The notes under the pieces: model-generated
The model's database searches: none
Seen by the model: the letters and a program-made list of their open reading frames with translations, nothing else
Told to the model about the DNA's origin: nothing
Made by a program: the position numbers and the translations under genes
Shown: in pieces, positions 24,987 to 32,928 of the stretch
Layout of the letters: every line of letters begins with the position of its first letter
Position numbering within the stretch: position 1 is the first letter of the stretch
Origin: a virus
Direction: 5' to 3' (one strand)
DNA length: 46,437 bases
IMG/VR virus record: IMGVR_UViG_3300022890_000037
Coordinates: 1-46,437 of that record

Positions 24987-25738
24987 CTACCGTCCTTTAA
25001 TAAGACTATGACCTTCTCGGTCTTAGACAGTTTAAATGAGAGTCCCGCATTAATAACAGGTTGAGTCCGTTTACTGCTCTTCTCCTGCCACTCCATTAGG
25101 ATGCTTACATCATCAGCAATAGGTGGGTTATAATTGAAAGCACTGTTAGTATCTTGTACCAGTGCTACACAAAGCTCACCATCTACTACTTTCTGGAAAG
25201 GAGCGGATACTTCACCAAAGGGACCGGTAAATGTAACCGATGTATATTCGCCTTTGGTATCTGTTATGATACCATCAGTAGGTATACTGGATGACTTAGG
25301 TGGTTCGTTCTGGGGAGGTGCTACACGTTGTTGCATAACCATCTCCTTCATCATCCTCATCATCTCTAAGTTAGGATCAATCGGAGTAGTAGCCACTGGG
25401 TGCACTGATGAGATTGAGTCAGGCTGCTTAATGCCGGCTCTTGTGGGTGGCACAGGCAATGAGGGGTCCTGAATAGGGTCACCGCCTAGAGATGGTGCTA
25501 CAAACCCAATACTTGGTTCTTCTTCTACTAGTTCCGGGTGTTTAATGTTAGTAAGCTCTGATTCCTGTACCAGTCGCTCGCCTTCAAACTTACGGTACTT
25601 GATAGCAGGGTAAGGGTCTTTGACTCCTTCAATGCCTCCAGTACGGCTAGTGTGCGGTAGTATGGTCTCCTTGACCTTATCAATGTATTCATATGACTCC
25701 GCTTCCTTCTCTTCTACTAATGCTCTGTCATTGGCCAT
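24983..25738 (-). CDS. Unknown protein, 251 aa
   Basis: The protein begins MANDRALVEEKEAESYEYID. The first 150 residues are Pro/Glu-rich and look disordered. The last 90 are beta-rich (YTSVTFTGPFGEVSAPFQKV, DGELCVALVQDTN) and may form a small folded domain. There is no tag and no membrane segment. Its ATG overlaps the stop of the previous gene at 25738 (TAATG), and it lies between the 198-aa gene and the portal. The family is not recognised; a head-completion or assembly role is only a guess from position. Confidence 0.75.
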   Translation of the reverse strand: MANDRALVEEKEAESYEYIDKVKETILPHTSRTGGIEGVKDPYPAIKYRKFEGERLVQESELTNIKHPELVEEEPSIGFVAPSLGGDPIQDPSLPVPPTRAGIKQPDSISSVHPVATTPIDPNLEMMRMMKEMVMQQRVAPPQNEPPKSSSIPTDGIITDTKGEYTSVTFTGPFGEVSAPFQKVVDGELCVALVQDTNSAFNYNPPIADDVSILMEWQEKSSKRTQPVINAGLSFKLSKTEKVIVLLKDGS

Positions 25739-26334
25739 TATTTACCTCGTTTTGCTGCTTTCATTATCTTATTAGCACGTTTGGTATCGTATGTGCACTC
25801 AACCCCGTTGGCTACCTCATTACGCTTTTGCTGCATAAGGATGGAGCTTGAGACTATCTTAAGTTCCACACCCAGCGCAATATCGTCCGAACGTTCTCCT
25901 CTAGAAGGAGCCGGTGGTGGTACTGCTACATCGCCTGTAAAGTGGCTATCCATGTAGTATAGCTTACGGTCCGTGGATATTAAGGTCTTCTTTGTCTTAG
26001 TATCATAAACCAGGTCATTGACTCTTACCGCGAATAACATGTAATCACGCTTCTCCCACTGATTAAATATATGATACGGAATAAGATCGACTTGTGCCAT
26101 AGTATAGTAACCCATGCTACCTTCCTTAAGTGCATTGGGTATCTCTTCGTTCTTCATCATAGCTACATCGTCCTCAAGTAGTATGTATTCGCCATCAACA
26201 GGCTCTGCTGTTAATACATACATACACTTATCACGCGTGCGTCCTAGCATAGGCATGCACCCACCCTCCTGTGTGACCAAACTGTGTGCTGTTAGATAGA
26301 ATCCGCTTCTAAATGGTAATGGTACTTCTTTCAT
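25738..26334 (-). CDS. Unknown protein, 198 aa
   Basis: The protein begins MKEVPLPFRSGFYLTAHSLV and is a mix of beta-rich and charged sequence (YILLEDDVAMMKNEEIPNAL, YHIFNQWEKRDYMLFAVRV). The C-terminus is basic (NKIMKAAKRGK). It has no membrane segment or cysteine cluster. It follows the dNMP kinase with a gap of one base and overlaps the next gene by one base, so it is co-transcribed from the promoter at 26937-26964. The family is not recognised. Confidence 0.75.
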   Translation of the reverse strand: MKEVPLPFRSGFYLTAHSLVTQEGGCMPMLGRTRDKCMYVLTAEPVDGEYILLEDDVAMMKNEEIPNALKEGSMGYYTMAQVDLIPYHIFNQWEKRDYMLFAVRVNDLVYDTKTKKTLISTDRKLYYMDSHFTGDVAVPPPAPSRGERSDDIALGVELKIVSSSILMQQKRNEVANGVECTYDTKRANKIMKAAKRGK

Positions 26335-26335
26335 A

Positions 26336-26896
26336 TTAGTCCTCCTCCAGTATCTGCGGTACCCAAAATGTGTTAACCTGCCAATTAAGGCTACAGATTG
26401 TTGAATCGTTTGCTACTACATGGTTAATGAGTTCGTCTGGTATGCCTGCCTCACTGGAATGTTTGATAGCATTCTCAGCTTCAGGTTGGCCCGGGCGATC
26501 TATTCTGATTACTATTCCTCCAAGATCCCGGATGAACTCTGCTTCATTTAGAAATCTTATGTCTGAGATAACTACATGCTTGTCCTCGTGCTCTCTCATG
26601 TGCTTCTCAGCCATCTTAAGCCATACATCCTCTCTGAATACGTCGCGGAACATATCCGTGCCCATGATCTGCAGGAAGCGTCTAGGAGTGATATCCCAAA
26701 ACTCGTCTGTAGTCTCCTTAAGGGTGTGGTCTGTTACCTGCTCCTGTGTGAAGCCGAAGACTTCGGTAGCCATCTTCTTCATGGGTGCTGCCAATGAGTA
26801 CTTAGTAAACATTTTGCAGTCGTGTGCAATAAGCATGTCCGCGAATGTGTCCTTGCCTGCTGCAATCTTTCCTGTTATTCCGATTGGTCTTAACAT
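26336..26896 (-). CDS. Deoxynucleoside monophosphate kinase (T4 gp1-like)
   Basis: dNMP kinases of phages phosphorylate dNMPs with ATP to feed DNA synthesis. The 186-residue protein has the P-loop ITGKIAAGKDTFADML (residues 7-22), the RRFLQIMGTDMFRDVF segment (about 92-107) typical of the family, and VVISDIRFLNEAEFI with IVIRIDRPG (about 127-153), which form the nucleotide-binding core. The length fits phage dNMP kinases. The start ATG 26896 has a perfect AGGAGG seven bases upstream and a good promoter beyond it. It heads the unit that continues through two unknown genes toward the portal. Confidence 0.88.
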   Translation of the reverse strand: MLRPIGITGKIAAGKDTFADMLIAHDCKMFTKYSLAAPMKKMATEVFGFTQEQVTDHTLKETTDEFWDITPRRFLQIMGTDMFRDVFREDVWLKMAEKHMREHEDKHVVISDIRFLNEAEFIRDLGGIVIRIDRPGQPEAENAIKHSSEAGIPDELINHVVANDSTICSLNWQVNTFWVPQILEED

Positions 26897-26936
26897 AATG
26901 AATTCCTCCTATCACAATATGTTGTTTTACAATTAC

Positions 26937-26964
26937 AATATAGCAGGGGTCGGGGATAAGTCAA
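26937..26964 (-). promoter_or_regulatory. Sigma70-type promoter for the dNMP kinase unit
   Basis: On the minus strand TTGACT (26959-26964) and TATATT (26937-26942) are separated by 16 bases, followed by GTAA and then the AGGAGG site of the kinase gene. The same TTGACTT...N16...TATRTTGT layout occurs at 28919-28946 on the plus strand. Confidence 0.65.
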
Positions 26965-26977
26965 ACGACGAAACTAA

Positions 26978-28237
26978 TTACTTCTGTTGTAATTTATATT
27001 GTCTGTTGATGCTAGCCCTAATTGGACTGTCATCTGGAAGACTACTCATGTAGTTATGGACATCTTGATCGGAGATAGGCGCTGTGCCTTCTCTGTTGAT
27101 ATCTAAGGTACGTGGCATGCTTGGTTTACCTTTGGTAGCTAGGCCACCCCACCAACTACCTGCATCTCTTACTAAGGTTGCGATAGCCTTTGATTTGGTA
27201 TCTTTACCTGCTTGGCCTGTTACTAGGTTATACCCCATTCTAGTAGGGTCTAAATAGTTAGTAGTTCTGGCTGCATCTGCCATATAATCTCCGGGCCATA
27301 TCCAGGCAGCCGTTTCAGGGGACTTAGTCCCCACGGCTGCTGCACCTAGTCCTCTTACCAACGCTGAAGTTGATCTGCCTAGTTGGCGTTGTTCATAGGC
27401 CTCATTACCTGGGAGGCCTCCTTGTATGGCGAAAGAGCGTTCTCTACCTTTAGACTTATCTCTAGCAGCTCCATGTTCCTCTGAAAATCTTGCTAATGCG
27501 AACTTCTTAGCCTGCTCGGCTAGGAGTAACCCGAGAGTAAGCTTGTTGGCTACGCCCCCTACCTTACTAGCTACGCCACTTACGCCGGCGCCTCCTTTAA
27601 TACGAGAGGCTCCTAATTGTGTTCCTAATGATCCCCAGAAACCCCAGTTCATGATCTTATCCGTGATGTCTTGCTTCTGTTCAGGACTATCTGGGTTGAT
27701 TCTTCCTAAACCTAGATCCTCTGATACACCTAAGAGAAAAGAATTGGAAATACCACCACCTGTGCCGGGCATTGAATCTAATGTTGTTCCTTTAATGGAT
27801 GCATCTAAATGATCCAGGGAGGGTGGTACCTTCTGGTATTGATCATAATAATCTGCTATTTCATTCTTAATACGTTCGGGTGTGTATCCTTTACCTTCCA
27901 TGCCTTTAACCATGTAATCCATATACTGGTCGAAGCGGCTCACTTCTTTAGGGGCTTTAGTAGGTACTGTAGGAGGTGCTCCACCTTTATCCTTCATAGT
28001 AGCAAGCTTATCGTCAGTGGTGGACGTCATGTAGTTGTAGAATTTACCGAGTTGGTCTCTAGCACCTTTATCGGTGGCTAGATATCCACCAGCACCCGCG
28101 GCTGCTCCACCGAGGATACCTGTTGCGCCTGCGCGCCCTCTTATAAGGTATTCAAGAAGACCACCAACGCCGGCGCCTCCTGCTGAATAACCTAGTAATT
28201 TAGTAAGGGCCTTAAGTTGTTGCTCAGTCAATGCCAT
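26978..28237 (-). CDS. Gly-zipper membrane protein, 419 aa, untagged
   Basis: The protein begins MALTEQQLKALTKLLGYSAG. A glycine-zipper stretch follows at about residues 16-55 (GGAGVGGLLEYLIRGRAG, then GILGGAAAGAGGYLA). Further small-residue hydrophobic stretches occur mid-protein (IMNWGFWGSLGTQLGAS, SGVASKVGGVANKLTLGLLL). The rest is polar with no recognised domain. Unlike its neighbours it has no N-terminal KEA tag. It overlaps the stop of the upstream tagged gene by 14 bases. The composition matches the other putative membrane-active virion proteins. The family is unknown. Confidence 0.78.
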   Translation of the reverse strand: MALTEQQLKALTKLLGYSAGGAGVGGLLEYLIRGRAGATGILGGAAAGAGGYLATDKGARDQLGKFYNYMTSTTDDKLATMKDKGGAPPTVPTKAPKEVSRFDQYMDYMVKGMEGKGYTPERIKNEIADYYDQYQKVPPSLDHLDASIKGTTLDSMPGTGGGISNSFLLGVSEDLGLGRINPDSPEQKQDITDKIMNWGFWGSLGTQLGASRIKGGAGVSGVASKVGGVANKLTLGLLLAEQAKKFALARFSEEHGAARDKSKGRERSFAIQGGLPGNEAYEQRQLGRSTSALVRGLGAAAVGTKSPETAAWIWPGDYMADAARTTNYLDPTRMGYNLVTGQAGKDTKSKAIATLVRDAGSWWGGLATKGKPSMPRTLDINREGTAPISDQDVHNYMSSLPDDSPIRASINRQYKLQQK

Positions 28238-28859
28238 TAACTTTTTTACCTATGTCGTATTCCTTTGTGTACGCCGCGTCATTGTCCTGATTAATAGTCT
28301 TATCCGTCAGTTCTTTGGGGGTAGGAGCTGGAATACTGGTGTCTGCAGGTTTAGCCTTAGGTAGCTTTGCCAAAGGAATACTAGTATCTCTGGGTATAGG
28401 CCCAGGTGCAGGTGTATTGTTAGGCCCCGGTGTGGTTAAAGGGTTTTTCCCGGATGGGGCTACTGGTTTTGGTTTAGACCCGCTTAGGTAGGCCAGTAAC
28501 TTGCTGATATAATCATTCTTACCACTACCTGCCTGCCATCCACCGTAACCACCGGCCAATGCTGTTAGTAAGGCTATTAAAGGTGTATTCTTTGCACCCA
28601 TCATCTTACCGCCTATCGCACCGGCTAGACCTGCTCCTATGCCACCGACGCCTGCGCCGATCCATTTCTTATGTTGAGGTTTCATACCCTGCCATCCTTT
28701 ATATATGTCCTGCATAAAGCCAGCTTCTTTGCTTATGTAACCACCGTAGTACGCTTTAAGGTAAATATCTGTCTTTTTGTCTGCACTAGTCTTTTGCATT
28801 TTGTTTTGTCCTCTTTGTAGTGTGTCTTCAATTGAGGTGTCCCTCATAATGTTATTCAT
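28224..28859 (-). CDS. Tagged Gly-zipper membrane protein, up to 211 aa
   Basis: The longest frame starts at ATG 28859. An internal ATG at 28799 has AGAGGA nine bases upstream and gives MQKTSADKKTDIYLKAYYGGYISKEAG broken here as MQKTSADKKTDIYLK then AYYGGYISKEAG, which matches the GYxxGYLxKEA tag of other genes, so 28799 may be the true start. The tag is followed by a strong glycine zipper (WIGAGVGGIGAGLAGAIGG, then LIALLTALAGGYGGWQAG) and a Pro/Lys/Thr-rich linker to the C-terminus. It is the first leftward gene left of the rightward island. The family is unknown; an internal virion membrane protein is inferred. Confidence 0.78.
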   Translation of the reverse strand: MNNIMRDTSIEDTLQRGQNKMQKTSADKKTDIYLKAYYGGYISKEAGFMQDIYKGWQGMKPQHKKWIGAGVGGIGAGLAGAIGGKMMGAKNTPLIALLTALAGGYGGWQAGSGKNDYISKLLAYLSGSKPKPVAPSGKNPLTTPGPNNTPAPGPIPRDTSIPLAKLPKAKPADTSIPAPTPKELTDKTINQDNDAAYTKEYDIGKKVNGID

Positions 28860-28918
28860 TCCTTAATATAATACACGCGCCTGCATAGTACAAATAGGCA
28901 GTAACTGTTAAAGATCGC

Positions 28919-28946
28919 TTGACTTTTCAGGAAAACACTATATGTT
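28919..28946 (+). promoter_or_regulatory. Sigma70-type promoter for the rightward operon
   Basis: TTGACT (28919-28924) and TATGTT (28941-28946) are 16 bases apart, followed by the AGGAGG ribosome site of the first rightward gene. The structure mirrors the dNMP kinase promoter. Confidence 0.6.
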
Positions 28947-28964
28947 GTGTTAGGAGGAATTAAT

Positions 28965-29606
28965 ATGATAGGAATAGTAAGTCCACACATGTACCAAGAA
29001 AAATATTGGTTTGGGTTAGACGGTAAAAATGAATTCACTACAGTTAAAAGGAGGAGTGATATGATACACTTTGAAGATTCAGGAGGAAAGAAACACGCGC
29101 TTAGACCGGAGGATGTCTCTTCGATTGAGCAGAAAGAAAAGGATGGAAACTTCTTTCTATCCAGTAACATTGAAGGCACAGCAGATATAGAAATCAACGA
29201 AATCACCTATAATGAGCTTATTAGTTATTTAAGCCAGGACTACGATGGTTATTGGGAACAGAAGATGGAGACGTTTAGTGGCCTACTTAAGGAAGAGGAA
29301 GCGGGAAAGGACACACAAGAAGAGTACGATCTTAGTGGTGACTATAAGTACTCTCAACAGCCTTATGAGATTGGCTCGTCTGGTACAGGTGATAGTACTT
29401 GGAGCACTACTATTACGTCTAATAGTGTCACAGATAATTATCTGAGTGACGCGTCTGCTACAACTGCAACTACGGATACAGGTACCACCTATAAACATAC
29501 CATGACGCCTCAGGAGATAAGAAATGCTTACTCCAATTATGCAACGACAATATCTACTGCACGGAAGCAGGGGCTCGCACGGAAACTTCAAGGAGCTATT
29601 ACATAA
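28965..29606 (+). CDS. First gene of rightward operon, unknown, 213 aa
   Basis: ATG 28965 is chosen because AGGAGG lies eight bases upstream; an in-frame GTG at 28947 would lie in the promoter. The protein begins MIGIVSPHMYQEKYWFGLDG. Its first 100 residues look like a small beta-rich fold that binds or measures something (SSIEQKEKDGNFFLSSNIEG). The last 100 are Ser/Thr/Asp-rich and probably disordered. It shares with the next gene the theme of a short beta domain plus an acidic Ser-rich tail. The stop overlaps the next ATG (TAATG). No family is recognised. Confidence 0.78.
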   Translation: MIGIVSPHMYQEKYWFGLDGKNEFTTVKRRSDMIHFEDSGGKKHALRPEDVSSIEQKEKDGNFFLSSNIEGTADIEINEITYNELISYLSQDYDGYWEQKMETFSGLLKEEEAGKDTQEEYDLSGDYKYSQQPYEIGSSGTGDSTWSTTITSNSVTDNYLSDASATTATTDTGTTYKHTMTPQEIRNAYSNYATTISTARKQGLARKLQGAIT

Positions 29607-30001
29607 TGTTTATAAAATCAACAAACACCGATGGCTTTGGTGTAATCATCAACACAGATGAAATTACTGTTATTGAGAAGGATGCTGTAGAGGTTACGGT
29701 AAACTTCCGTTCAGGTAGGATAGATGTTCCGACCACAGAATTTGCCTTATTTGAGTCTATTCTGTGTGCTGAGTATAATCGTGAAGTTAAAAGTCGTATG
29801 GATGACCTCGTTGATAAACTGGATGATGATGCTGCTAAAGGATCGGCCGCTGGACCATACCGGTCTAATGAGGATATACAGGCCCTTATAGCTTCATTCA
29901 TGCAGAAGTATATTGGCCCAGGGCACGAAGAGAGTGAGGAGTCTTGGAGCAATGATAGTTCATCAACAACAGACGATGAAGAACAAGCTTATTTAACATA
30001 G
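29606..30001 (+). CDS. Unknown small acidic protein, 131 aa
   Basis: The protein begins MFIKSTNTDGFGVIINTDEI, a beta-rich stretch up to about residue 50. Then comes a helix (ESILCAEYNREVKSRMDDLV) and an acidic Ser/Glu-rich tail (EESEESWSNDSSSTTDDEE). The beta part (TVIEKDAVEVTVNFRSGRID) looks like the short phage domains that resemble YolD/DUF-type barrels, but I cannot assign it. It is coupled to the upstream gene by a TAATG overlap. Confidence 0.75.
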   Translation: MFIKSTNTDGFGVIINTDEITVIEKDAVEVTVNFRSGRIDVPTTEFALFESILCAEYNREVKSRMDDLVDKLDDDAAKGSAAGPYRSNEDIQALIASFMQKYIGPGHEESEESWSNDSSSTTDDEEQAYLT

Positions 30002-30010
30002 GAGGTAACC

Positions 30011-30361
30011 ATGTTAAAATTTGGATTTGATGAAGAGGACCCAATTCCGGAGGATGCACCAGTATCCTTTAGGGTCTATCGCAAGAAACCTGTAACTATC
30101 TTTGCATCACCTATCCACGAGGCCTTTGAGGTTATGACGCCTAATGGTGCTGTGCATGCTGAAGCAGGTGAGTATTTAGTAATGGGAGTCGAAGGAGAAC
30201 TATATCCTATTAAAGAGTCGATCTTTAAGAAGACCTATGAGTATGCGGATGAAGAGGAGATATCCCTGCACTTCGACGGGGAAAAGTCTAACGCGTTAGA
30301 CAAAGAGCCTATCCATCTACGTGAAGAGGTCAAGAGGCTTGAACGGGAGGTCTACAAATGA
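30011..30361 (+). CDS. Small protein with phage-type AxAGEYLVxGVEGELYPIK motif, 116 aa
   Basis: Residues 20-75 (FRVYRKKPVTIFA, then AEAGEYLVMGVEGELYPIKE and FKKTYEYA) resemble a widespread small phage domain of unknown function that begins YRKKPV and has PGDY[IL]...GVxGExYPIxxxIFxxTYE. AGGAGG precedes the start. The C-terminus is charged and helical. The coding sequence contains an exact copy of the 16-bp palindrome at 30286-30301, encoding SNAL. The function is unknown. Confidence 0.8.
   Translation: MLKFGFDEEDPIPEDAPVSFRVYRKKPVTIFASPIHEAFEVMTPNGAVHAEAGEYLVMGVEGELYPIKESIFKKTYEYADEEEISLHFDGEKSNALDKEPIHLREEVKRLEREVYK
30286..30301. repeat. 16-bp perfect palindrome, copy 2 of 3
   Basis: GTCTAACGCGTTAGAC lies inside a coding region on the plus strand. 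As in the other two copies it is preceded by AAAA and followed by A in the direction of transcription. Confidence 0.9.
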
Positions 30362-30438
30362 GTAAACAAGACTGGAGGCAAAGTAGTCAATACTTGAAAA
30401 TGGTTACACAACGCAGTATTGTAGGGGGTAGTACATAA
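30358..30438 (+). CDS. Very short frame, 26 aa; possible 5' remnant of an interrupted gene
   Basis: ATG 30358 overlaps the stop of the previous gene (ATGA) and follows GGGAGG by eight bases, so initiation is likely. It encodes MSKQDWRQSSQYLKMVTQRS and six more residues before TAA. The next frame (the HNH gene) has no ribosome site and ends in about 60 residues that look unrelated to HNH enzymes. The short frame may therefore be the front end of a gene split by insertion of the HNH gene. Confidence 0.5.
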   Translation: MSKQDWRQSSQYLKMVTQRSIVGGST

Positions 30439-30471
30439 TTAACAAGGTATTTTAATATAACAGCACACAAT

Positions 30472-31524
30472 ATGACGAATAGAGAGGGAGAGCGCATAGG
30501 TACATTAACTGTCCTTGGGCATGCAGGTACAAATAAGCATAGAAAAGCCCTTTGGACCTGCCTCTGTGACTGCGGTAAAACTGTTACACTTCCTAGTAAT
30601 GTTTTGGGGAACAGAGAGTTCTGTTCTAATTCGTGCCCACTCGCTACTGTTTTTACAAAACACGGCATGTATAACACCTATGAGTATATAGCGTGGCGTA
30701 ATATGAAAGCAAGATGCACGAATCCTAAGCATAAATCTTATAAAAGATACGGAGGAAGAGACATAACAGTCTGCCCTCATTGGGACACCTTTGAAGGCTT
30801 CTTTGAGGACATGGGCTTGCGTCCTAAGGATCACCCGGAGGAGGGTCCTTTTATCCTGAATAGACGGGATAATGACTTAGGCTATTTTAAATCTAATTGC
30901 CACTGGGCTACACAAAGAGAACAGGCGAACAACAGGAGTACAAACAATATGAAAACCTTGAACGGTAAAACCCGGACAATGACCCAATGGTGTCGTTATT
31001 ATAATACATCATACCACCTAGTTAAGGATCGTTTAAAACGAGGATGGGATCTTGAGCGCGCCTTAGTTGCTCCTATTACCAAAAAATCAACTGCTGCCTC
31101 TGACGACTTTAGAAGAACACCTTCTTATCGAAAATGGAGAGCAGCAGTTATAAGGCGGGATACACGATGTGCAGTATGCTCAAGCATTAAGAATAGGCAA
31201 GCACATCATAAAAACGGTGCTAAGTATTTTAAAGAGCAAAGATATGATGTAGATAACGGTATAACTCTCTGCCGGGACTGCCACATAGAGTTCCACTGTG
31301 ATTACAAAAACAGTTATAGAGAAAAATGTACAGAAAAGGATTTTATGAACTTCCAGGCTCTTATGTGTTATGCTATGGCCCTTGGAGCAGCACAGATTGT
31401 ACATGAAGGCCGTGAGGAAGCTGATACTATGGAGAGCATGATTAACAATATGAATAACATAGGTAGTTCATTCATGCAGGATATGGGCCCGGTTGACGAC
31501 TTCGAAGCACAAGGCTTATTATAA
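30472..31524 (+). CDS. HNH endonuclease with two HNH-type modules and a foreign C-terminal tail
   Basis: The 350-residue protein starts with the module of phage/plasmid HNH proteins: GERIGTLTVLGHAG, CLCDCGKTV, HGMYNTYEYIAWRNMKARC, RYGGRDITVCPHW, and DNDLGYFKSNCHWATQREQ. A second, classical HNH follows at about 220-285: RDTRCAVC...QAHHKNG...NGITLCRDCHIEFH. The last 60 residues (FMNFQALMCYAMALGAAQIV to the acidic end) are not part of either family. ATG 30472 has no ribosome site. Such enzymes are mobile and nick or cut related phage genomes. The fusion of the tail suggests insertion into a pre-existing gene. Confidence 0.85.
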   Translation: MTNREGERIGTLTVLGHAGTNKHRKALWTCLCDCGKTVTLPSNVLGNREFCSNSCPLATVFTKHGMYNTYEYIAWRNMKARCTNPKHKSYKRYGGRDITVCPHWDTFEGFFEDMGLRPKDHPEEGPFILNRRDNDLGYFKSNCHWATQREQANNRSTNNMKTLNGKTRTMTQWCRYYNTSYHLVKDRLKRGWDLERALVAPITKKSTAASDDFRRTPSYRKWRAAVIRRDTRCAVCSSIKNRQAHHKNGAKYFKEQRYDVDNGITLCRDCHIEFHCDYKNSYREKCTEKDFMNFQALMCYAMALGAAQIVHEGREEADTMESMINNMNNIGSSFMQDMGPVDDFEAQGLL

Positions 31525-31533
31525 AGGAGGATA

Positions 31534-31896
31534 ATGATGGAAGCTGAAATGTATTACACAAAGGATGAGAAGACCGGTCGCTATAAGGAGGCCGGCTTCC
31601 GTCATGAGGTTATGACAGGTACTGGTATATGGTTGCTACAGCAGCATAAGTCTGGTTGTAGTTACCATAACATAGTAGCTAGAATGGCTGACCTACCTGA
31701 ACCAGTTGAGATGGCTGACCTAGCTAAGTGCATTATGCTTGAGGACATTGTAAGTCATGCTGTATTGAGATGGATGGAGACAGGTACTTCCATAAGCCCC
31801 AGTGATGCTGCTATGCAGATCTGTGCTAATGTCTATGAGAAGATGCAGGAGAATAAAAAGAAACTAGAAGACTTCTCGGAGGCATTAGAAAGATGA
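31534..31896 (+). CDS. Unknown small protein, 120 aa
   Basis: An AAGGAGG site precedes two adjacent ATG codons (31534 and 31537). The protein is helical and Met-rich (VMTGTGIWLLQQHKSGCSYH, PVEMADLAKCIMLEDIVSHA) with no membrane segment or metal cluster. The stop overlaps the start of the small membrane protein (ATGA). The family is not recognised. Confidence 0.75.
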   Translation: MMEAEMYYTKDEKTGRYKEAGFRHEVMTGTGIWLLQQHKSGCSYHNIVARMADLPEPVEMADLAKCIMLEDIVSHAVLRWMETGTSISPSDAAMQICANVYEKMQENKKKLEDFSEALER

Positions 31897-32030
31897 ACAT
31901 TCTTGCAAAATTACTAAAAGAGGCTATTATGTGGTTATGCGCCGGTTTAATAGTCATAGGCACTGGGGTTATATGTTTATGGGTAGTACTACCCTTCTGT
32001 ATACTTGGTGCTTTATTTGGAGAGGATTAA
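31893..32030 (+). CDS. Small single-pass membrane protein, 45 aa
   Basis: This frame encodes MNILAKLLKEAIMWLCAGLI and continues as an uninterrupted hydrophobic helix to PFCILGALFGED. It starts within the stop of the previous gene (ATGA) and ends in a TAATG overlap with the next, which supports translation although it is short. It has the form of a small phage membrane regulator or lysis-type protein, but no family is recognised. Confidence 0.65.
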   Translation: MNILAKLLKEAIMWLCAGLIVIGTGVICLWVVLPFCILGALFGED

Positions 32031-32191
32031 TGTTAACAGTAGACGCACAGAAGGATTTGTTTATACTTAATGCATATTATTTTGATGGTATTATAGATAG
32101 TCTTTATATAGGACCATTTGATAGTACTATGTTTAAGTGGGGAACAGGTTCCTTTACAGTAGATTTTTGGATTAACGGCGTAAAGCAATAG
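32030..32191 (+). CDS. Unknown small protein, 53 aa
   Basis: ATG 32030 overlaps the stop of the membrane protein (TAATG). The product begins MLTVDAQKDLFILNAYYFDG and is rich in aromatic residues and short beta stretches (SLYIGPFDSTMFKWGTGSFT). An upstream extension to an earlier start in this frame would overlap the membrane protein completely and is not favoured. No function is recognised. Confidence 0.6.
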   Translation: MLTVDAQKDLFILNAYYFDGIIDSLYIGPFDSTMFKWGTGSFTVDFWINGVKQ

Positions 32192-32200
32192 GAGGAGACT

Positions 32201-32614
32201 ATGAATATAGGGTATTTAAGTGGTCCGATGACTGATATTGAAGAGTACAATCATCCGGAGTTTCGTAGAGTAGGAGGCATACTGGTTAGGTCCGGTCTGC
32301 TTAGGAAGCTTATTAACCCATCAGATATGGATGAAGGTGAACAGGCCTGGAGTTATTACCTTAAAAGGGACCTATGTATGATTCTCAATGGTAACGTGGA
32401 TACTATTATCCTATTACCAGGTTGGCAGGCAAGTAAGGGCGCACGCATTGAAGTACGTGTAGCCATAGAAGTATTAGACGCAGAGGTGTACACTTATAGA
32501 GACACGGAGGAGGGTTTCTCGTTAACACCACTGCATGTGTATCCAGAGACGATGATCAAGTGTAAAGCCGCTAGATCTAAAACAATCAACGTACCTTTGG
32601 AGGTAGCAGTATGA
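32201..32614 (+). CDS. DUF4406-type protein (nucleoside deoxyribosyltransferase-like fold)
   Basis: The protein matches the DUF4406 pattern common in phages: YLSGPMTDIEEYNHPEF (residues 4-20), then INPSDMDEGEQAWSYYLKRD (38-57), then TIILLPGWQASKGARIEVRV (67-86). The family is related to nucleoside 2-deoxyribosyltransferases. A role in nucleotide metabolism is often proposed but not proven. The C-terminal 30 residues are an extension beyond the core. AGGAGG precedes the start, and the stop overlaps the next gene by four bases. Confidence 0.85.
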   Translation: MNIGYLSGPMTDIEEYNHPEFRRVGGILVRSGLLRKLINPSDMDEGEQAWSYYLKRDLCMILNGNVDTIILLPGWQASKGARIEVRVAIEVLDAEVYTYRDTEEGFSLTPLHVYPETMIKCKAARSKTINVPLEVAV

Positions 32615-32919
32615 AGAAGATATGCCCAAGTAAAGATCTCCTCGCGAAAGAGGGACTCACCGAGGAGTGTTGTGCAGAAGTATCACTAGAGGAGACCCAG
32701 CTAACGGCTCTAGTAGATCAGGCCCATAGCTTGCACATGGTGTCCATGGAAGTAAGAGAGACCACAAACCGCCATGTAGACCGTGCATTAGGGGCCACCC
32801 CTATGGACGAGTGCGGCCCGGAGTCTGAGCCCTACTCTGACCTGGAGAAGATCAGGGACTCGTTAGATCACATATCAGCGAATCTCGCAACTATCAATGA
32901 ACAAGTAACCCGTATATAG
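32611..32919 (+). CDS. Unknown small acidic protein, 102 aa
   Basis: The protein begins MKKICPSKDLLAKEGLTEEC and is acidic and helical, with five scattered cysteines that do not form an obvious metal site. The C-terminus (LEKIRDSLDHISANLATINE) could form a short coiled coil. It overlaps the DUF4406 gene by four bases. The family is not recognised. Confidence 0.72.
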   Translation: MKKICPSKDLLAKEGLTEECCAEVSLEETQLTALVDQAHSLHMVSMEVRETTNRHVDRALGATPMDECGPESEPYSDLEKIRDSLDHISANLATINEQVTRI

Positions 32920-32928
32920 GAGATAACC

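Noticed and set aside
30439-31340. Group I intron around the HNH gene
   Set aside because: I could not see conserved intron core elements or a defined splice site; insertion is kept only as a hypothesis.
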